The position numbers and the translations under genes are program-made. Under the pieces are notes generated by a model. That model made no database searches and was not told the origin of the DNA. It saw only the letters and a program-made list of their open reading frames with translations. A stretch of DNA of 64,000 nt. It comes from Candidatus Binatia bacterium (GTDB taxonomy: Bacteria > Desulfobacterota > Binatia > Bin18). The stretch is from NCBI GenBank assembly GCA_951812575.1, contig OX638322.1:3848501-3912500 (forward strand), in the 5' to 3' direction. Shown in pieces: positions 51,258-60,649 of this stretch; positions within the stretch are counted from its first letter, which is position 1, and the number at the start of each line of letters is the position of its first letter.

Positions 51258-52172
51258 ATGAAGATATCTCTTGTCGGCATAGGGCGAGTTGGTTCGACTC
51301 TGGGCTTTGCATTGGTTGTAAAAAGCCTGGCGGATGAGCTGGTTCTCGTCAGTCGGAACCACGATGTGGCTGTTGGCGAAGCTCTTGATTTGAGCCATGC
51401 CAGCAGCCTGGTTCCTGAACCCGTTCAGGTATATGCAGGCGAAATTGCTGATACAAGTCAGTCTGACATTGTTGTGATGTGTGCGTCCGTACCGCTGGAA
51501 CCCCAGCATACGTCACGCCATGATCTGGCAGCCGGTAATGTCGAGATTTTCTGTGAGTATATCCCGCAGCTTGTTGAGTACAGTCCAGACGCGTGTCTGT
51601 TGATTATTACCAATCCGGTCGACGTGATGACTTACGTGGCCTGGAAGCTTTCCGGGTTGGAGCCGCACCGCGTCTTTGGTACCGGTACTCTGATTGACAG
51701 CGCCCGCTATCGTGGATTACTGAGTCAGGAAGTTGGTATTCATCCAGATGATGTCCGCGCCTATATTTTGGGTGAGCATGGAGACACGCAATTCCCCGCT
51801 TTGAGTCTTGCCCTCAGCGGTGGAGAATGGGTAGGCGGCCATCATGCGGCCCGCCGTTTGTTTAAACAAACGGTTCGTTCTGGCTATGAAGTCGTTCAGC
51901 ACAAAGGCCATACAAACTTTGCCATCGCGCTTGCCACCTTACTCGTCATTGAAAGTATCGCGCATGACTCTCGCCGCACCGTTCCAGTGTCCACCCTCAT
52001 AGAAGGGTTCGCCGGCGTAACAGACGTGTGCCTCTCAATTCCCGTTATCATCGGTCGCAATGGCATCGTTCGACAGCTCCATCCCCAGCTCAACGACAAA
52101 GAGCAGCGTGCCTTTCGGCGCTCGGCACGGGCTGTTCGTAAAGCGATTCGTGCGATTGAAGATAAGATGTAG
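51258..52172 (+). CDS. Lactate/malate dehydrogenase family protein
   Basis: A 304-residue 2-hydroxyacid dehydrogenase. NAD motif GIGRVGS (7-13), ITNPVDVMTY, GTGTLIDSARYR and the catalytic GEHGDTQ are present. The active-site loop PLEPQHTSRHD holds the conserved Arg, but the residue that normally separates lactate (Gln) from malate (Arg) enzymes is neither, so the substrate is uncertain. It should interconvert a 2-oxoacid and 2-hydroxyacid with NAD. The TAG stop is inside a family B hairpin. Confidence 0.88.
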   Translation: MKISLVGIGRVGSTLGFALVVKSLADELVLVSRNHDVAVGEALDLSHASSLVPEPVQVYAGEIADTSQSDIVVMCASVPLEPQHTSRHDLAAGNVEIFCEYIPQLVEYSPDACLLIITNPVDVMTYVAWKLSGLEPHRVFGTGTLIDSARYRGLLSQEVGIHPDDVRAYILGEHGDTQFPALSLALSGGEWVGGHHAARRLFKQTVRSGYEVVQHKGHTNFAIALATLLVIESIAHDSRRTVPVSTLIEGFAGVTDVCLSIPVIIGRNGIVRQLHPQLNDKEQRAFRRSARAVRKAIRAIEDKM

Positions 52173-52215
52173 GGACAAGGTTTCCTCGCCCGGGCGTATC
52201 GCAATACGCCCCTAC
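52169..52215. repeat. Hairpin repeat, family B
   Basis: Outer ends GTAGGG (52169-52174) and CCCTAC (52210-52215) enclose the inner stem GGGCGTAT (52192-52199) and ATACGCCC (52204-52211). It contains the stop codon of the dehydrogenase gene, like the repeat at 45885. Confidence 0.7.
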
Positions 52216-52272
52216 TCAACGTGAGTTCAGGATAACATCGCAAGGAAATCAAATACGAGGAATTGGAAATTC

Positions 52273-53241
52273 TTATCGTGGCCAGACCTGAGGATTCTTT
52301 GCGGCGTCATGGCCGAGGGGAGTACCGTCGGGGAGCTGGCTGAGGTCTTGCGGTGGGGCATGGCGACGAAATTTATGGGTGACATCGTCGCCACCGTAGC
52401 GCACCGTCACCCCACTGCGCGTCCGCGTTGGGGAGAGGTTCCCGCCGGCCCCGTGCAGACTGGCTAAATGATGCACCACCACATCTCCCGGCTGGGGCGC
52501 GCAGGTGACGAGGTCGAAATCGTCTTCGTGTCCGTCGATAAGGGGAACGTCGAGCCCTTCATCATCGTCCGCATGGGCATTGCTGATGAAGAAATTGACC
52601 TTGTAAATCTTGCCCGACTTGTGAACGCCCTTCAGATAGTGGACCAGGCCCATGTCTGCGCTCTCGGCATACACCGGAACGCGCACGCCGCAGACCTGGG
52701 TCCCCTGGATATTGTCATAGCCCAGGTCCTGGTGCCACGAGGTTTTTTCCAGGGTGAGAGGCGGTTTGACCAGGACCTGGTCGTCGTACAGAAAAACTTT
52801 CTGCGACCGCATCAGCGTGGCCGCGATTTCCGGTAGAGGGGAATGAATAGCCACGTCACGCAGGACATCGCTAACCTGCCATGAGCCAGTGATGGAGAGA
52901 TAATGACCCCGCTTGTCCGTTTCCGGCTGAATGCTGTCTTCGAGCAGCACCGTACCAGCTAATTGCCGGAGTGAACCCCACTCGTTCTGGCCTTCCACCC
53001 ATTTGTCGCGAGCCTGAAAACCGGAGACGGCTTCAGGCGTATTGGCGGCCAGACCAAGATTCGTAAAATCCACCGCCTGTCCCTGAGGATTTTTAACCAA
53101 CCCATCAACACCACGGGCGAGATAATCAGCCCACTCCGGATCGAGAATACCCGGCAACCAGACAACGCCGTCCTCTTCGTAGGTCCGCAGCTCTTTGTCC
53201 GTGATAGGGCGCCGCAGGTTGGTATCCATCAGTAGCCTCAT
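52273..53241 (-). CDS. Phytanoyl-CoA dioxygenase family protein
   Basis: A 322-residue Fe(II)/2-oxoglutarate oxygenase. The metal site H170-x-D172 (TSWHQDLGYDN) and a distal His (HHLASLHGAGGN, H258 or H263) with R274 for 2-oxoglutarate are present. It would hydroxylate a lipid-like or other small substrate. The ATG at 53241 overlaps the stop of the upstream hydroxylase large subunit by four bases; ATG at 53229 is an alternative. It is the last gene of that operon. Confidence 0.88.
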   Translation of the reverse strand: MRLLMDTNLRRPITDKELRTYEEDGVVWLPGILDPEWADYLARGVDGLVKNPQGQAVDFTNLGLAANTPEAVSGFQARDKWVEGQNEWGSLRQLAGTVLLEDSIQPETDKRGHYLSITGSWQVSDVLRDVAIHSPLPEIAATLMRSQKVFLYDDQVLVKPPLTLEKTSWHQDLGYDNIQGTQVCGVRVPVYAESADMGLVHYLKGVHKSGKIYKVNFFISNAHADDDEGLDVPLIDGHEDDFDLVTCAPQPGDVVVHHLASLHGAGGNLSPTRTRSGVTVRYGGDDVTHKFRRHAPPQDLSQLPDGTPLGHDAAKNPQVWPR

Positions 53242-55619
53242 TCGGCACTGGGATTCGTTTGAGCCCGGTCCAACATGCTGAGCACGCGCTCCGGAGTCAG
53301 CGGCACCTCATTGACCCGCACGTCAAAGGGTGACAGCGCGTCGGCCACGGCATTGGCAATGGCCGCCGGCGGGGCAATCGCCCCACCTTCACCCATGCCC
53401 TTGATACCGTGCAATGTATACGGCGACGGCGTTTCAATATGTCCGATTTCTACTTGGGGCACATCTGCGGCGGTGGGAATCAGATAGTCCATAAATGTTC
53501 CGGTCAGGAATTGGCCAGTGTCATCGTATACAGCGTGCTCGTACAGCGCGGAACCGATCCCCTGGGCTACCCCGCCCTGAATCTGGCCATTCACGATAGT
53601 GGGATTGATAATCGTGCCGCAGTCTTCAACCACGATATAGCGCAAGAGTTGGACCTGACCGGTTTCAGTATCGACTTCAACCGCGGCTATATGGGTCGCG
53701 TTGGAGTGAGTGATATACGGCGGCTCGTAGGCCACGCTGGCGTCAAGCCCAGGTTCTTCGTCGGGCGGCAGGCTCGTCGGTTGCACGATAATCCGATGCG
53801 CCAGTTCGGGGATGGAAATCAGGCGTACCGCACCGGTTTTGCGCCGGACAGCGCCTTGGGCAAGTTCAAGATCGTCTGCGGGCACTTCGGTCAGGCGCGC
53901 CGCAATGCGGAGCAGCTTATCCCGCAGCTTTTGCGCCGCCGAGGTCACGGCGCCCCCGCCCGTCACCGCACTCCGGCTCGCCCAGGTTCCCCACCCGCGC
54001 GGGGTGGCCTGTGTATCGCCTTGGACAACAGCGACGTCTTCGAGCGCAACACCAAGCGTGTCCGCTATCAGTTGGGCATAGACGGTGTGGTGGCCCTGGC
54101 CGTGCGAGTGCGTCCCAACGAAGACCGTCACCTTACCCGACTCATCAATGCGCAGTGTCGCCGCCTCATAACCACCGACCTTGACGCCAAAGTCACCAAA
54201 CACGGACGAGTTGTGAGCCGTGCCTTCCACATACGAGCCTATCCCCACCCCAAGATACCGGCCGTTCTCACGGACTTTTTGCTGCTCGGCCCGAAAATCG
54301 TCATAGCCGAGAATACCAAGGGCCTGTTGTAATGAGGCTTGGTGGCTGCCGCTCTCAATCTCCACACCCAGCAGCGTCGTATACGGATGCTCGTCCTGCG
54401 GGATCATATTCCGCAGCCGAATCTCTGCCGGATCAAGACCGAGCTTTTGGGCGGCCATATCCAGAAGACGCTCCATCGTCAAAGCCGCAACCGGAATACC
54501 CACGCCCCGGTACACCCCAATGGAGGCTTTGTTGGTCGCGACCGTACAGGTTTCAAATCCAAAGGCCGGAATTTTATAGGGACCCGTTATGGTTCCGGCC
54601 GCATGTTTTGGCTCAAAGGACGAACCCCAGGGATAGGACGAATAGCCACCCGCATCGCTCAGGAAGCGCGCCTTGAGGCCTAGCACGGTGCCGTCGCTCT
54701 TGAGGGCCAATTCCGCATTGACAATCTGATGCTTGGCTTGGAGAGACGCCGACAAATGCTCACGCCGGTCTTCGATCCATTTGATCGGTTTGCGCAATGC
54801 TTTGGCTAGATACGTTACCATCACCTCTTCAGGAAAGGGGTGCGCTTTGAGACCAAAGCCTCCGCCCACGTCTGGAGAAATGACCCGGATGCGATGCTCC
54901 GCCAGGTCCAGCAGCATGGCCAGACTGGCCCGCAGGGTATGGGGGACTTGGGTGGAGGACCAGACGGTGAGCGCCTCCGTTGCCACGTCAAACTGGGCCA
55001 CACAGCCCCGCGTTTCCATAGGTGAAGCCATGTGACGGCCGGTCACAAAACGTTCGGACACCACACAGTCGGCGTCCTGAAACGCCTTACCCACCTCGCC
55101 GACCTGGGCTTCGAACTGTTCCATGACATTGTCACCCCACTCTTCGTGCACCAGGGGGGCGTCTGAGAGCAGCGCGCTTTCCATATCGGCCACGGCGTCA
55201 AGCGGCTCGTAGTCGACTTCGACAAGATCGGCAGCGTCCTCGGCGGTGTAGCGATCCGTCGCCACCACGGCAGCAACCATATCACCCACAAAACGGACCT
55301 TGTCGGGCGTGAGGACGTGCCAGTTACACGATTTGTGAAAAGGGACTTTCTGCGTATCAAGCTCGACCCGGAGCGGCTTGATCGTTTCCAGAATGTCCTG
55401 TCCGGTGAGGACACATGCCACACCGGGCTTGGCCAGCGCAGCCTGAACATCGATCTTCGCAATTTTGGCGTGGGCGTAAGGACTGCGAACAAAGGCGACC
55501 GCCAGCATGTCGGGTAATATCAGGTCATCAACATATTGGGTTTTCCCCAGTAAAACGCGCGGGTCTTCGACCCGGCGTACCTGCGCCCCCAGCATTTTCC
55601 CGGTTCCCTCACGACTCAT
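53238..55619 (-). CDS. Molybdenum hydroxylase large subunit (CoxL-like), paralogue 1
   Basis: A 793-residue xanthine-oxidase-family catalytic subunit that binds the molybdopterin cofactor. It has AQVRRVEDPRVLLGKTQYVD, VAFVRSPYAHAKIAK, SPDVGGGFGLKAHPFPEE and IKGMGEGGAIAPPAAIANAV (near the end, with the active Glu in GEGG). The segment KASIGVYRGVGIP is in the place where form I CO dehydrogenase has AYRCSFR; the motif here argues against CO oxidation. ATG at 55619 follows GGAGGGTCATCC. It overlaps the dioxygenase gene and lies 41 bases after its paralogue. Confidence 0.93.
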   Translation of the reverse strand: MSREGTGKMLGAQVRRVEDPRVLLGKTQYVDDLILPDMLAVAFVRSPYAHAKIAKIDVQAALAKPGVACVLTGQDILETIKPLRVELDTQKVPFHKSCNWHVLTPDKVRFVGDMVAAVVATDRYTAEDAADLVEVDYEPLDAVADMESALLSDAPLVHEEWGDNVMEQFEAQVGEVGKAFQDADCVVSERFVTGRHMASPMETRGCVAQFDVATEALTVWSSTQVPHTLRASLAMLLDLAEHRIRVISPDVGGGFGLKAHPFPEEVMVTYLAKALRKPIKWIEDRREHLSASLQAKHQIVNAELALKSDGTVLGLKARFLSDAGGYSSYPWGSSFEPKHAAGTITGPYKIPAFGFETCTVATNKASIGVYRGVGIPVAALTMERLLDMAAQKLGLDPAEIRLRNMIPQDEHPYTTLLGVEIESGSHQASLQQALGILGYDDFRAEQQKVRENGRYLGVGIGSYVEGTAHNSSVFGDFGVKVGGYEAATLRIDESGKVTVFVGTHSHGQGHHTVYAQLIADTLGVALEDVAVVQGDTQATPRGWGTWASRSAVTGGGAVTSAAQKLRDKLLRIAARLTEVPADDLELAQGAVRRKTGAVRLISIPELAHRIIVQPTSLPPDEEPGLDASVAYEPPYITHSNATHIAAVEVDTETGQVQLLRYIVVEDCGTIINPTIVNGQIQGGVAQGIGSALYEHAVYDDTGQFLTGTFMDYLIPTAADVPQVEIGHIETPSPYTLHGIKGMGEGGAIAPPAAIANAVADALSPFDVRVNEVPLTPERVLSMLDRAQTNPSAE

Positions 55620-55660
55620 GGATGACCCTCCGCTCGAAGACATGCTGCTGTCGTTCGCTA

Positions 55661-58039
55661 TCAGGCTGCGGCTTGACGCTGTTCAATCCAGCCCAACACC
55701 CGTTCCGGAGTGAGGGGAATGGCATCCACCCGAACATCGAATGGCGTTAGCGCATCGGCAACCGCATTCGCTATCGCTGCCGGGGGAGCAATCGCCCCAC
55801 CCTCTCCAACGCCTTTAATACCGTGGGGCGTGTGCGGGGATGGACTTTCAATATGACCGATTTCTACCTGCGGCACGTCAATGGCGGTTGGGATAAGATA
55901 ATCCATCAGGGTCCCCGTCAGAAACTGGCCGTTCTCGTCGTACAAGGCGTGTTCGTACAGCGCGGTGCCGATGCCTTGGGCCACGCCGCCCTGGACCTGA
56001 CCGTCTACGACGGTGGGATTGATAATCGTGCCGCAGTCCTCAACCACAATATAGCGCAGCAGGGTGACCTTGCCGGTGTCGCTGTCCACTTCGACCAGGG
56101 CGATATGGGTCGCATTGGCATGCGTGGACGGTGGCGGTTCGTAATGGGCCGTGGCGTCCAGGCCGGGCTCTTCATCCCGTGGGAGACTGCCGGCCTGCAC
56201 TAGCACCCGATGGGCCAACTCCTTGATGGGCATCAGCGGAGTGGCGTCTGCTTTGCGCCGGATCATTCCCTCGGCCAGCTCCAGATCATCGTCCGGCACC
56301 TCGGTCATACGCGAGGCGATACGCAACATCTTGTTGCGTAGTTTTTCGGACGCCCTGGAGATCGCCCCCCCTCCGGTGACCGCGCTCCGACTGCCCCAGG
56401 TGCCCATACCGTAGGGAACGGCGTTCGTATCGCCCTCGATGATTTTGACATCGACGAGGGAAACGCCAAGCTCGTCGGCCGTAACCTGGGCCAGGGTGGT
56501 TTCGTGACTTTGACCGTGGGAGTGGGTCCCGACTAGCACGGTGACTTTACCCGCGACATCCATGCGCACCGTGGCTGATTCATAGCCGCCCAGATTCAGT
56601 CCCATAGAGGCAAAGGCCGCCGAGCTCGGTGCCGTACCTTCCAGATAACAGCCGATACCGATACCCAGATAGCGGCCCTGGGCTCGAGCCCGCTGCTGCT
56701 CAGCTCTACACTCCTGGTAGCCCAGGATGTCAAGTGCTTTCTGGAGGGATTCGCGATGGCTGCCACTCTCGACTTCCGCGCCGATAATGGTGGTATACGG
56801 ATGTTCTTCTTTTCGGATCATATTCCGCAGCCGAATCTCGGCCGGGTCGAGTCCCAGTTTGTGGGCGGCCAGGTCCATGAGCCGCTCCATGGTCAGCACC
56901 CCAATCGGCAGTCCTACCCCGCGGTACACCCCAATAGTGGTTTTATTGGTGGCAACCGACACGGCCTCGAAACTGAAGGCCGGGGTCTTATACGGTCCAG
57001 GCATGCTGGAAGCGGCATGGCCGGCTTCAAAGGCAGACCCCCAGGGGTATTCGGAATACGCGCCCACATCGCCGACAAACCGGCCTCTGATGCCGAGGAT
57101 GGTTCCGTCCTGCCGGACGGCAAGTTCGGCCTGGACGGCTTGCTGTTTGGCATGGAGTGAGGCGGATAGATTTTCGCGGCGGTCTTCAATCCATTTGACC
57201 GGTCGGCCAAGACGGTGGGCGAGGTAGGCGGACACGGCCTCCTCGGGAAAGAGATGACCCTTTTGCCCGAATCCACCACCAACGTCCGGGGCTACCACGC
57301 GGATATGATGTTCAGGGAAATCCAACACCAGGGCGATATGTGAACGGAGCACATGCGGCACCTGCGTGGACGACCACACGGTCAGCGTGTCTGTCGCAGG
57401 CTCAAAAGACGCCACACAGCCCCGCGTCTCCATGGGCAGGGCCATATGACGGCCAGTGGTAAGGCGTTCCGAGACAACACAATCAGCCTCCTGAAACGCT
57501 TTGGCCACGTCACCAATCTCGGCCTGGAGCGTTTGCATAACGTTATCGCCCCACTCCTCGTGCACGAGTGGGGTGTCCGCTGCGAGCGCCTGCTCGACAT
57601 CGGACACGGGCACAAGCGGCTCGTACTCCACGTCGATCAAACCGACGCCGTCTTCTGCCACATAGCGATCGGTAGCCACCACAGCCGCCACGGCCTCGCC
57701 CACGAAACGCACTTTCTCTTGGGCCAGGACGGGCCAATCGCAGGGTTTATGCGTAGGGGCTTTGGCTGGCTCGTATTCGACTCGGAGCGGCTTAATGGCC
57801 TCGGCAATGTCGGCTCCGGTTAAAACAAGTTGGACACCGGGTTGATTCTGAGCCGCGTCCACATCAATGGACACAATCCGCGCGTGCGCGTACGGGCTGC
57901 GGACAAAGGCGAGAGCGAGCGAATTGGGCAGGTCGAGATCGTCCACATACTGCGATTTGCCCAACAAGACACGGGGGTCTTCGACCCGGCGTACCTGCGC
58001 GCCGACCATTTTGCCGGTTCCACCCTGGGAGGATGCCAT
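55661..58039 (-). CDS. Molybdenum hydroxylase large subunit (CoxL-like), paralogue 2
   Basis: A 792-residue close relative of the neighbouring subunit, sharing long identical stretches at both ends. Motifs are SPYAHARIVSIDVDA, APDVGGGFGQKGHLFPEE, KTTIGVYRGVGLP and GVGEGGAIAPPAAIANAV. The cofactor and catalytic Glu motifs are present, so it looks active. Two large subunits with one small and one medium subunit gene suggests either two isoenzymes sharing partners or a hetero-complex. The ATG at 58039 follows 11 bases after the small-subunit stop. Confidence 0.93.
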   Translation of the reverse strand: MASSQGGTGKMVGAQVRRVEDPRVLLGKSQYVDDLDLPNSLALAFVRSPYAHARIVSIDVDAAQNQPGVQLVLTGADIAEAIKPLRVEYEPAKAPTHKPCDWPVLAQEKVRFVGEAVAAVVATDRYVAEDGVGLIDVEYEPLVPVSDVEQALAADTPLVHEEWGDNVMQTLQAEIGDVAKAFQEADCVVSERLTTGRHMALPMETRGCVASFEPATDTLTVWSSTQVPHVLRSHIALVLDFPEHHIRVVAPDVGGGFGQKGHLFPEEAVSAYLAHRLGRPVKWIEDRRENLSASLHAKQQAVQAELAVRQDGTILGIRGRFVGDVGAYSEYPWGSAFEAGHAASSMPGPYKTPAFSFEAVSVATNKTTIGVYRGVGLPIGVLTMERLMDLAAHKLGLDPAEIRLRNMIRKEEHPYTTIIGAEVESGSHRESLQKALDILGYQECRAEQQRARAQGRYLGIGIGCYLEGTAPSSAAFASMGLNLGGYESATVRMDVAGKVTVLVGTHSHGQSHETTLAQVTADELGVSLVDVKIIEGDTNAVPYGMGTWGSRSAVTGGGAISRASEKLRNKMLRIASRMTEVPDDDLELAEGMIRRKADATPLMPIKELAHRVLVQAGSLPRDEEPGLDATAHYEPPPSTHANATHIALVEVDSDTGKVTLLRYIVVEDCGTIINPTVVDGQVQGGVAQGIGTALYEHALYDENGQFLTGTLMDYLIPTAIDVPQVEIGHIESPSPHTPHGIKGVGEGGAIAPPAAIANAVADALTPFDVRVDAIPLTPERVLGWIEQRQAAA

Positions 58040-58050
58040 ATGCCTGTGTC

Positions 58051-58542
58051 CTAGGATTGGGACTGTTCCGCAACGGCCTGAACAGCTTTGACGATGTTCG
58101 CATAGCCGGTGCAGCGACAGAGATTGCCGGACAGTCCGTGCCGGATTTCTTCTTCGCTCGGCCGCGGGTTCTTGTTGAGGAGGTCCACCGCGCTCATGAG
58201 AAATCCGGAGGTGCAGAAACCGCATTGGAGCGCATGGTTATCCCAAAAGGATTGCTGTAACGGGTGCATCTCATCCCCATTGGCGAGGCCCTCAAGCGTT
58301 TGGAGTTCCGCCCCATCGGCTTGAACGGCAAAGAGTAAGCACGACCGCACGCTTTCGCCGTCCATAATAATGGTGCACGCACCGCACACACCGTGTTCGC
58401 AGCCGAGATGGGTGGCGGTCAGGCCCAGGTCGTGACGGATGAAGTCAGCCAGGAGCCGACGCACCGGCACTTCACGTTCGTACTCGTCGCCATTGACGCG
58501 AACGCGGATGGTCTGGCGTTCGGCGAATTGTGTTTCTGCCAT
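58051..58542 (-). CDS. Molybdenum hydroxylase 2Fe-2S small subunit (CoxS-like)
   Basis: A 163-residue two-cluster iron-sulfur subunit. The plant-ferredoxin-type cluster has C48, C53, C56 and C68 (GCEHGVCGACT); the second has C107, C110, C142 and C144 (CGFCTSGF and LCRCTGY). It passes electrons from the molybdenum site to the FAD subunit. The ATG at 58542 has GGAAGGGAT upstream. It stands between the medium (upstream) and large-subunit genes. Confidence 0.95.
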   Translation of the reverse strand: MAETQFAERQTIRVRVNGDEYEREVPVRRLLADFIRHDLGLTATHLGCEHGVCGACTIIMDGESVRSCLLFAVQADGAELQTLEGLANGDEMHPLQQSFWDNHALQCGFCTSGFLMSAVDLLNKNPRPSEEEIRHGLSGNLCRCTGYANIVKAVQAVAEQSQS

Positions 58543-58556
58543 ATCCCTTCCCCCTG

Positions 58557-59429
58557 TTACGCGGCCGACTTTTGAGCCCAGGCTTCTTTCAGCGCGCGTT
58601 GTGTCAGCACCTTGACCATGCGGCGTCGATAGTCGGCAGAACCGTGGACGTCCCCTGACGGATCCACTGCCGCGGCGGCTTTTTCCGCGGCCGCGGTCAG
58701 CACCGCAGCATCGCCCTGACTGCCGACGACGATTGGTTCTACTTCGACAACGTGGAGCGGCGTAGAATGCGCTCCCCCAACAGCCAGTGAGGCCGCCGAG
58801 CACGTGCCGCTGTCGTCCAGCGTCAACTGACACGCAATGGCGACGATGGCGAAATCGCCCGGTCGGCGGCACAGCTCTTGGAATCCCCAGACCGCGCCCG
58901 TAGGAGCGACCGGGAAACGAACCTCACATAGAATTTCGTGCGGCTCAATCGCGGTCATGAGTGGAGCGAGAAAAAATTCACGCGCCGCAATCGTCCGGGA
59001 GTTGTCCTGAGAGCGCAGCACGAACTGGGCATCCAACGCCGCAGCAACTAAGGGCCATTCCGCGGCAGGATCGGCATGGACCAAGCTACCCCCAATAGTT
59101 CCCCGGTTCCGTATCGCCAAGTGGCCGACCTCAGCCGCGGCCCGACACAGTAACGGCTGGGCGGCCCGAACCTCAGCGGACACTTCGATCTGTCTATGCC
59201 GCGTCATTGCGCCAATGCACAGAGTGTCGTTGTCCCGCTTGATATAGGCGAGATCATCCAGGCGATTCAGATCTACGATAGACTCAACCGAGGCCATGCG
59301 CAGGTTGAGCAGCGGCACAAAACTCTGCCCACCGGCCAGTACTTTGGCCTCATCACCACCCGCCTGCAGCAAAGCCAGGGCTTCGTCAACAGAGCCGGGA
59401 CGCGCATATTTGAATGGTGCTGGTTTCAT
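58557..59429 (-). CDS. Molybdenum hydroxylase FAD-binding medium subunit (CoxM-like)
   Basis: A 290-residue subunit of the xanthine-oxidase family. FAD-binding motifs VLAGGQSFVPLLNLRMA (35-51) and GTIGGSLVHADPAAEWP are clear, as is the CO-dehydrogenase flavoprotein C-terminal domain (after about 175). It heads the minus-strand operon medium-small-large2-large1-dioxygenase. The divergent DUF917 gene starts 155 bases away, so both promoters are in that gap. Confidence 0.93.
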   Translation of the reverse strand: MKPAPFKYARPGSVDEALALLQAGGDEAKVLAGGQSFVPLLNLRMASVESIVDLNRLDDLAYIKRDNDTLCIGAMTRHRQIEVSAEVRAAQPLLCRAAAEVGHLAIRNRGTIGGSLVHADPAAEWPLVAAALDAQFVLRSQDNSRTIAAREFFLAPLMTAIEPHEILCEVRFPVAPTGAVWGFQELCRRPGDFAIVAIACQLTLDDSGTCSAASLAVGGAHSTPLHVVEVEPIVVGSQGDAAVLTAAAEKAAAAVDPSGDVHGSADYRRRMVKVLTQRALKEAWAQKSAA

Positions 59430-59584
59430 ATATTCCAGCTAACAGGTTTCAGATATCAGAGCAAACAAAAATAAGGACCGGTGAGGCGCGTTCTGGTTGA
59501 CAGACACAGCGCCCAACCGTAGGACGGGACCCATGGGATGCGCGGACTGTCTTCTCATCTTCGGGATCGAGCGATTCTGAGACC

Positions 59585-60649
59585 ATGCTACAGCTTGACG
59601 CACAGGCGATTCAGGATATTGCCGTGGGAGCAGCCGTTCTCGGAACCGGAGGCGGCGGCGACCCGACGCTGGGCCGGCTCATGGCGCAACAGGCCGTTGC
59701 CCAACACGGCCCCATTGCGCTGCTTTCGCTTGATGAACTCGCCGATGAGGAGTGGGTGATTCCCACCGCAATGATGGGGGCGCCAACGGTTTTAGTTGAG
59801 AAGATTCCGAGCGGGAACGAGGTGATCGAGGCGTTCCAGATGATCGAGCGTCACTTGCAATGTCAGGCGGCCGCCACCGCATCGATCGAGGCGGGTGGTG
59901 TCAACTCCATGATACCGCTTGTGGTGGCTGCGGCCCTACATATTCCCGTGCTCGACGCGGACGGCATGGGACGCGCGTTTCCTGAGCTTCAAATGGTCAC
60001 TCCTACCCTGCACGGGGTCGCGGCGACACCGATGGTCGTAGCGGATGAAAAAGGCAACCAGGTATTGCTGCAAACGCCGGACAATCAGTGGACCGAACGG
60101 CTGGCCCGAACGGCGACCATCGCGATGGGCTGTTCAGCCTGTATTGCGCTGTATGCCATGCAGGGCCGCGTTGCGAAACGCGCCCTGATTCCGGGGACCC
60201 TCAGCCTCGCAGCCAAGATCGGTTACACCCTTCGCACCAGTAAACAGACCAATCCTCTGCAAGCGTTGACTAGCCTGCTGGCCGGTCGCCAGTTGTGTCA
60301 GGGAAAGATCACGGACGTTCAGCGCCGGACTGAGGGCGGGTTTGCGCGAGGCGAGTTGCAGATCGCGGGGGCCGGCCTGGATGCCGGACAAACGTTTCGG
60401 CTGTCCTTCCAAAATGAAAATCTCGTTTTCTGGCGTGGCGACCGGCCCGAGGTCACGGTCCCGGACCTGCTCAGCGTGGTTGACGAACAGACTGGGCTAC
60501 CGATTACCACCGAGGCGCTCAGATATGGCCTGCGTATCGCCGTGTTAGCCTTTCCGTGTCACGCTCAGTGGCGCACCCCTGAGGGGTTGGCGCTGGTGGG
60601 TCCGCGTTATTTTGGCTACGATATAGACTATGTCCCCCTCCACAGTTGA
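59585..60649 (+). CDS. DUF917-family protein
   Basis: A 354-residue protein of the DUF917 family. It begins AQAIQDIAVGAAVLGTGGGG, a glycine-rich loop typical of this family, followed by VIPTAMMGAPTVLVEKIPSG, GVNSMIPLVVAAAL and LDADGMGRAFPELQM. The family is usually next to hydantoinase/oxoprolinase-like genes, as here; a role with a sugar- or ring-like substrate has been suggested, but the activity is not established. The hydantoinase gene overlaps the end by 20 bases. Confidence 0.9.
   Translation: MLQLDAQAIQDIAVGAAVLGTGGGGDPTLGRLMAQQAVAQHGPIALLSLDELADEEWVIPTAMMGAPTVLVEKIPSGNEVIEAFQMIERHLQCQAAATASIEAGGVNSMIPLVVAAALHIPVLDADGMGRAFPELQMVTPTLHGVAATPMVVADEKGNQVLLQTPDNQWTERLARTATIAMGCSACIALYAMQGRVAKRALIPGTLSLAAKIGYTLRTSKQTNPLQALTSLLAGRQLCQGKITDVQRRTEGGFARGELQIAGAGLDAGQTFRLSFQNENLVFWRGDRPEVTVPDLLSVVDEQTGLPITTEALRYGLRIAVLAFPCHAQWRTPEGLALVGPRYFGYDIDYVPLHS

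Noticed and set aside
53238..58039. Carbon monoxide dehydrogenase
   Set aside because: Both large subunits lack the AYRCSFR active-site motif of form I CO dehydrogenase; only family-level assignment is justified.
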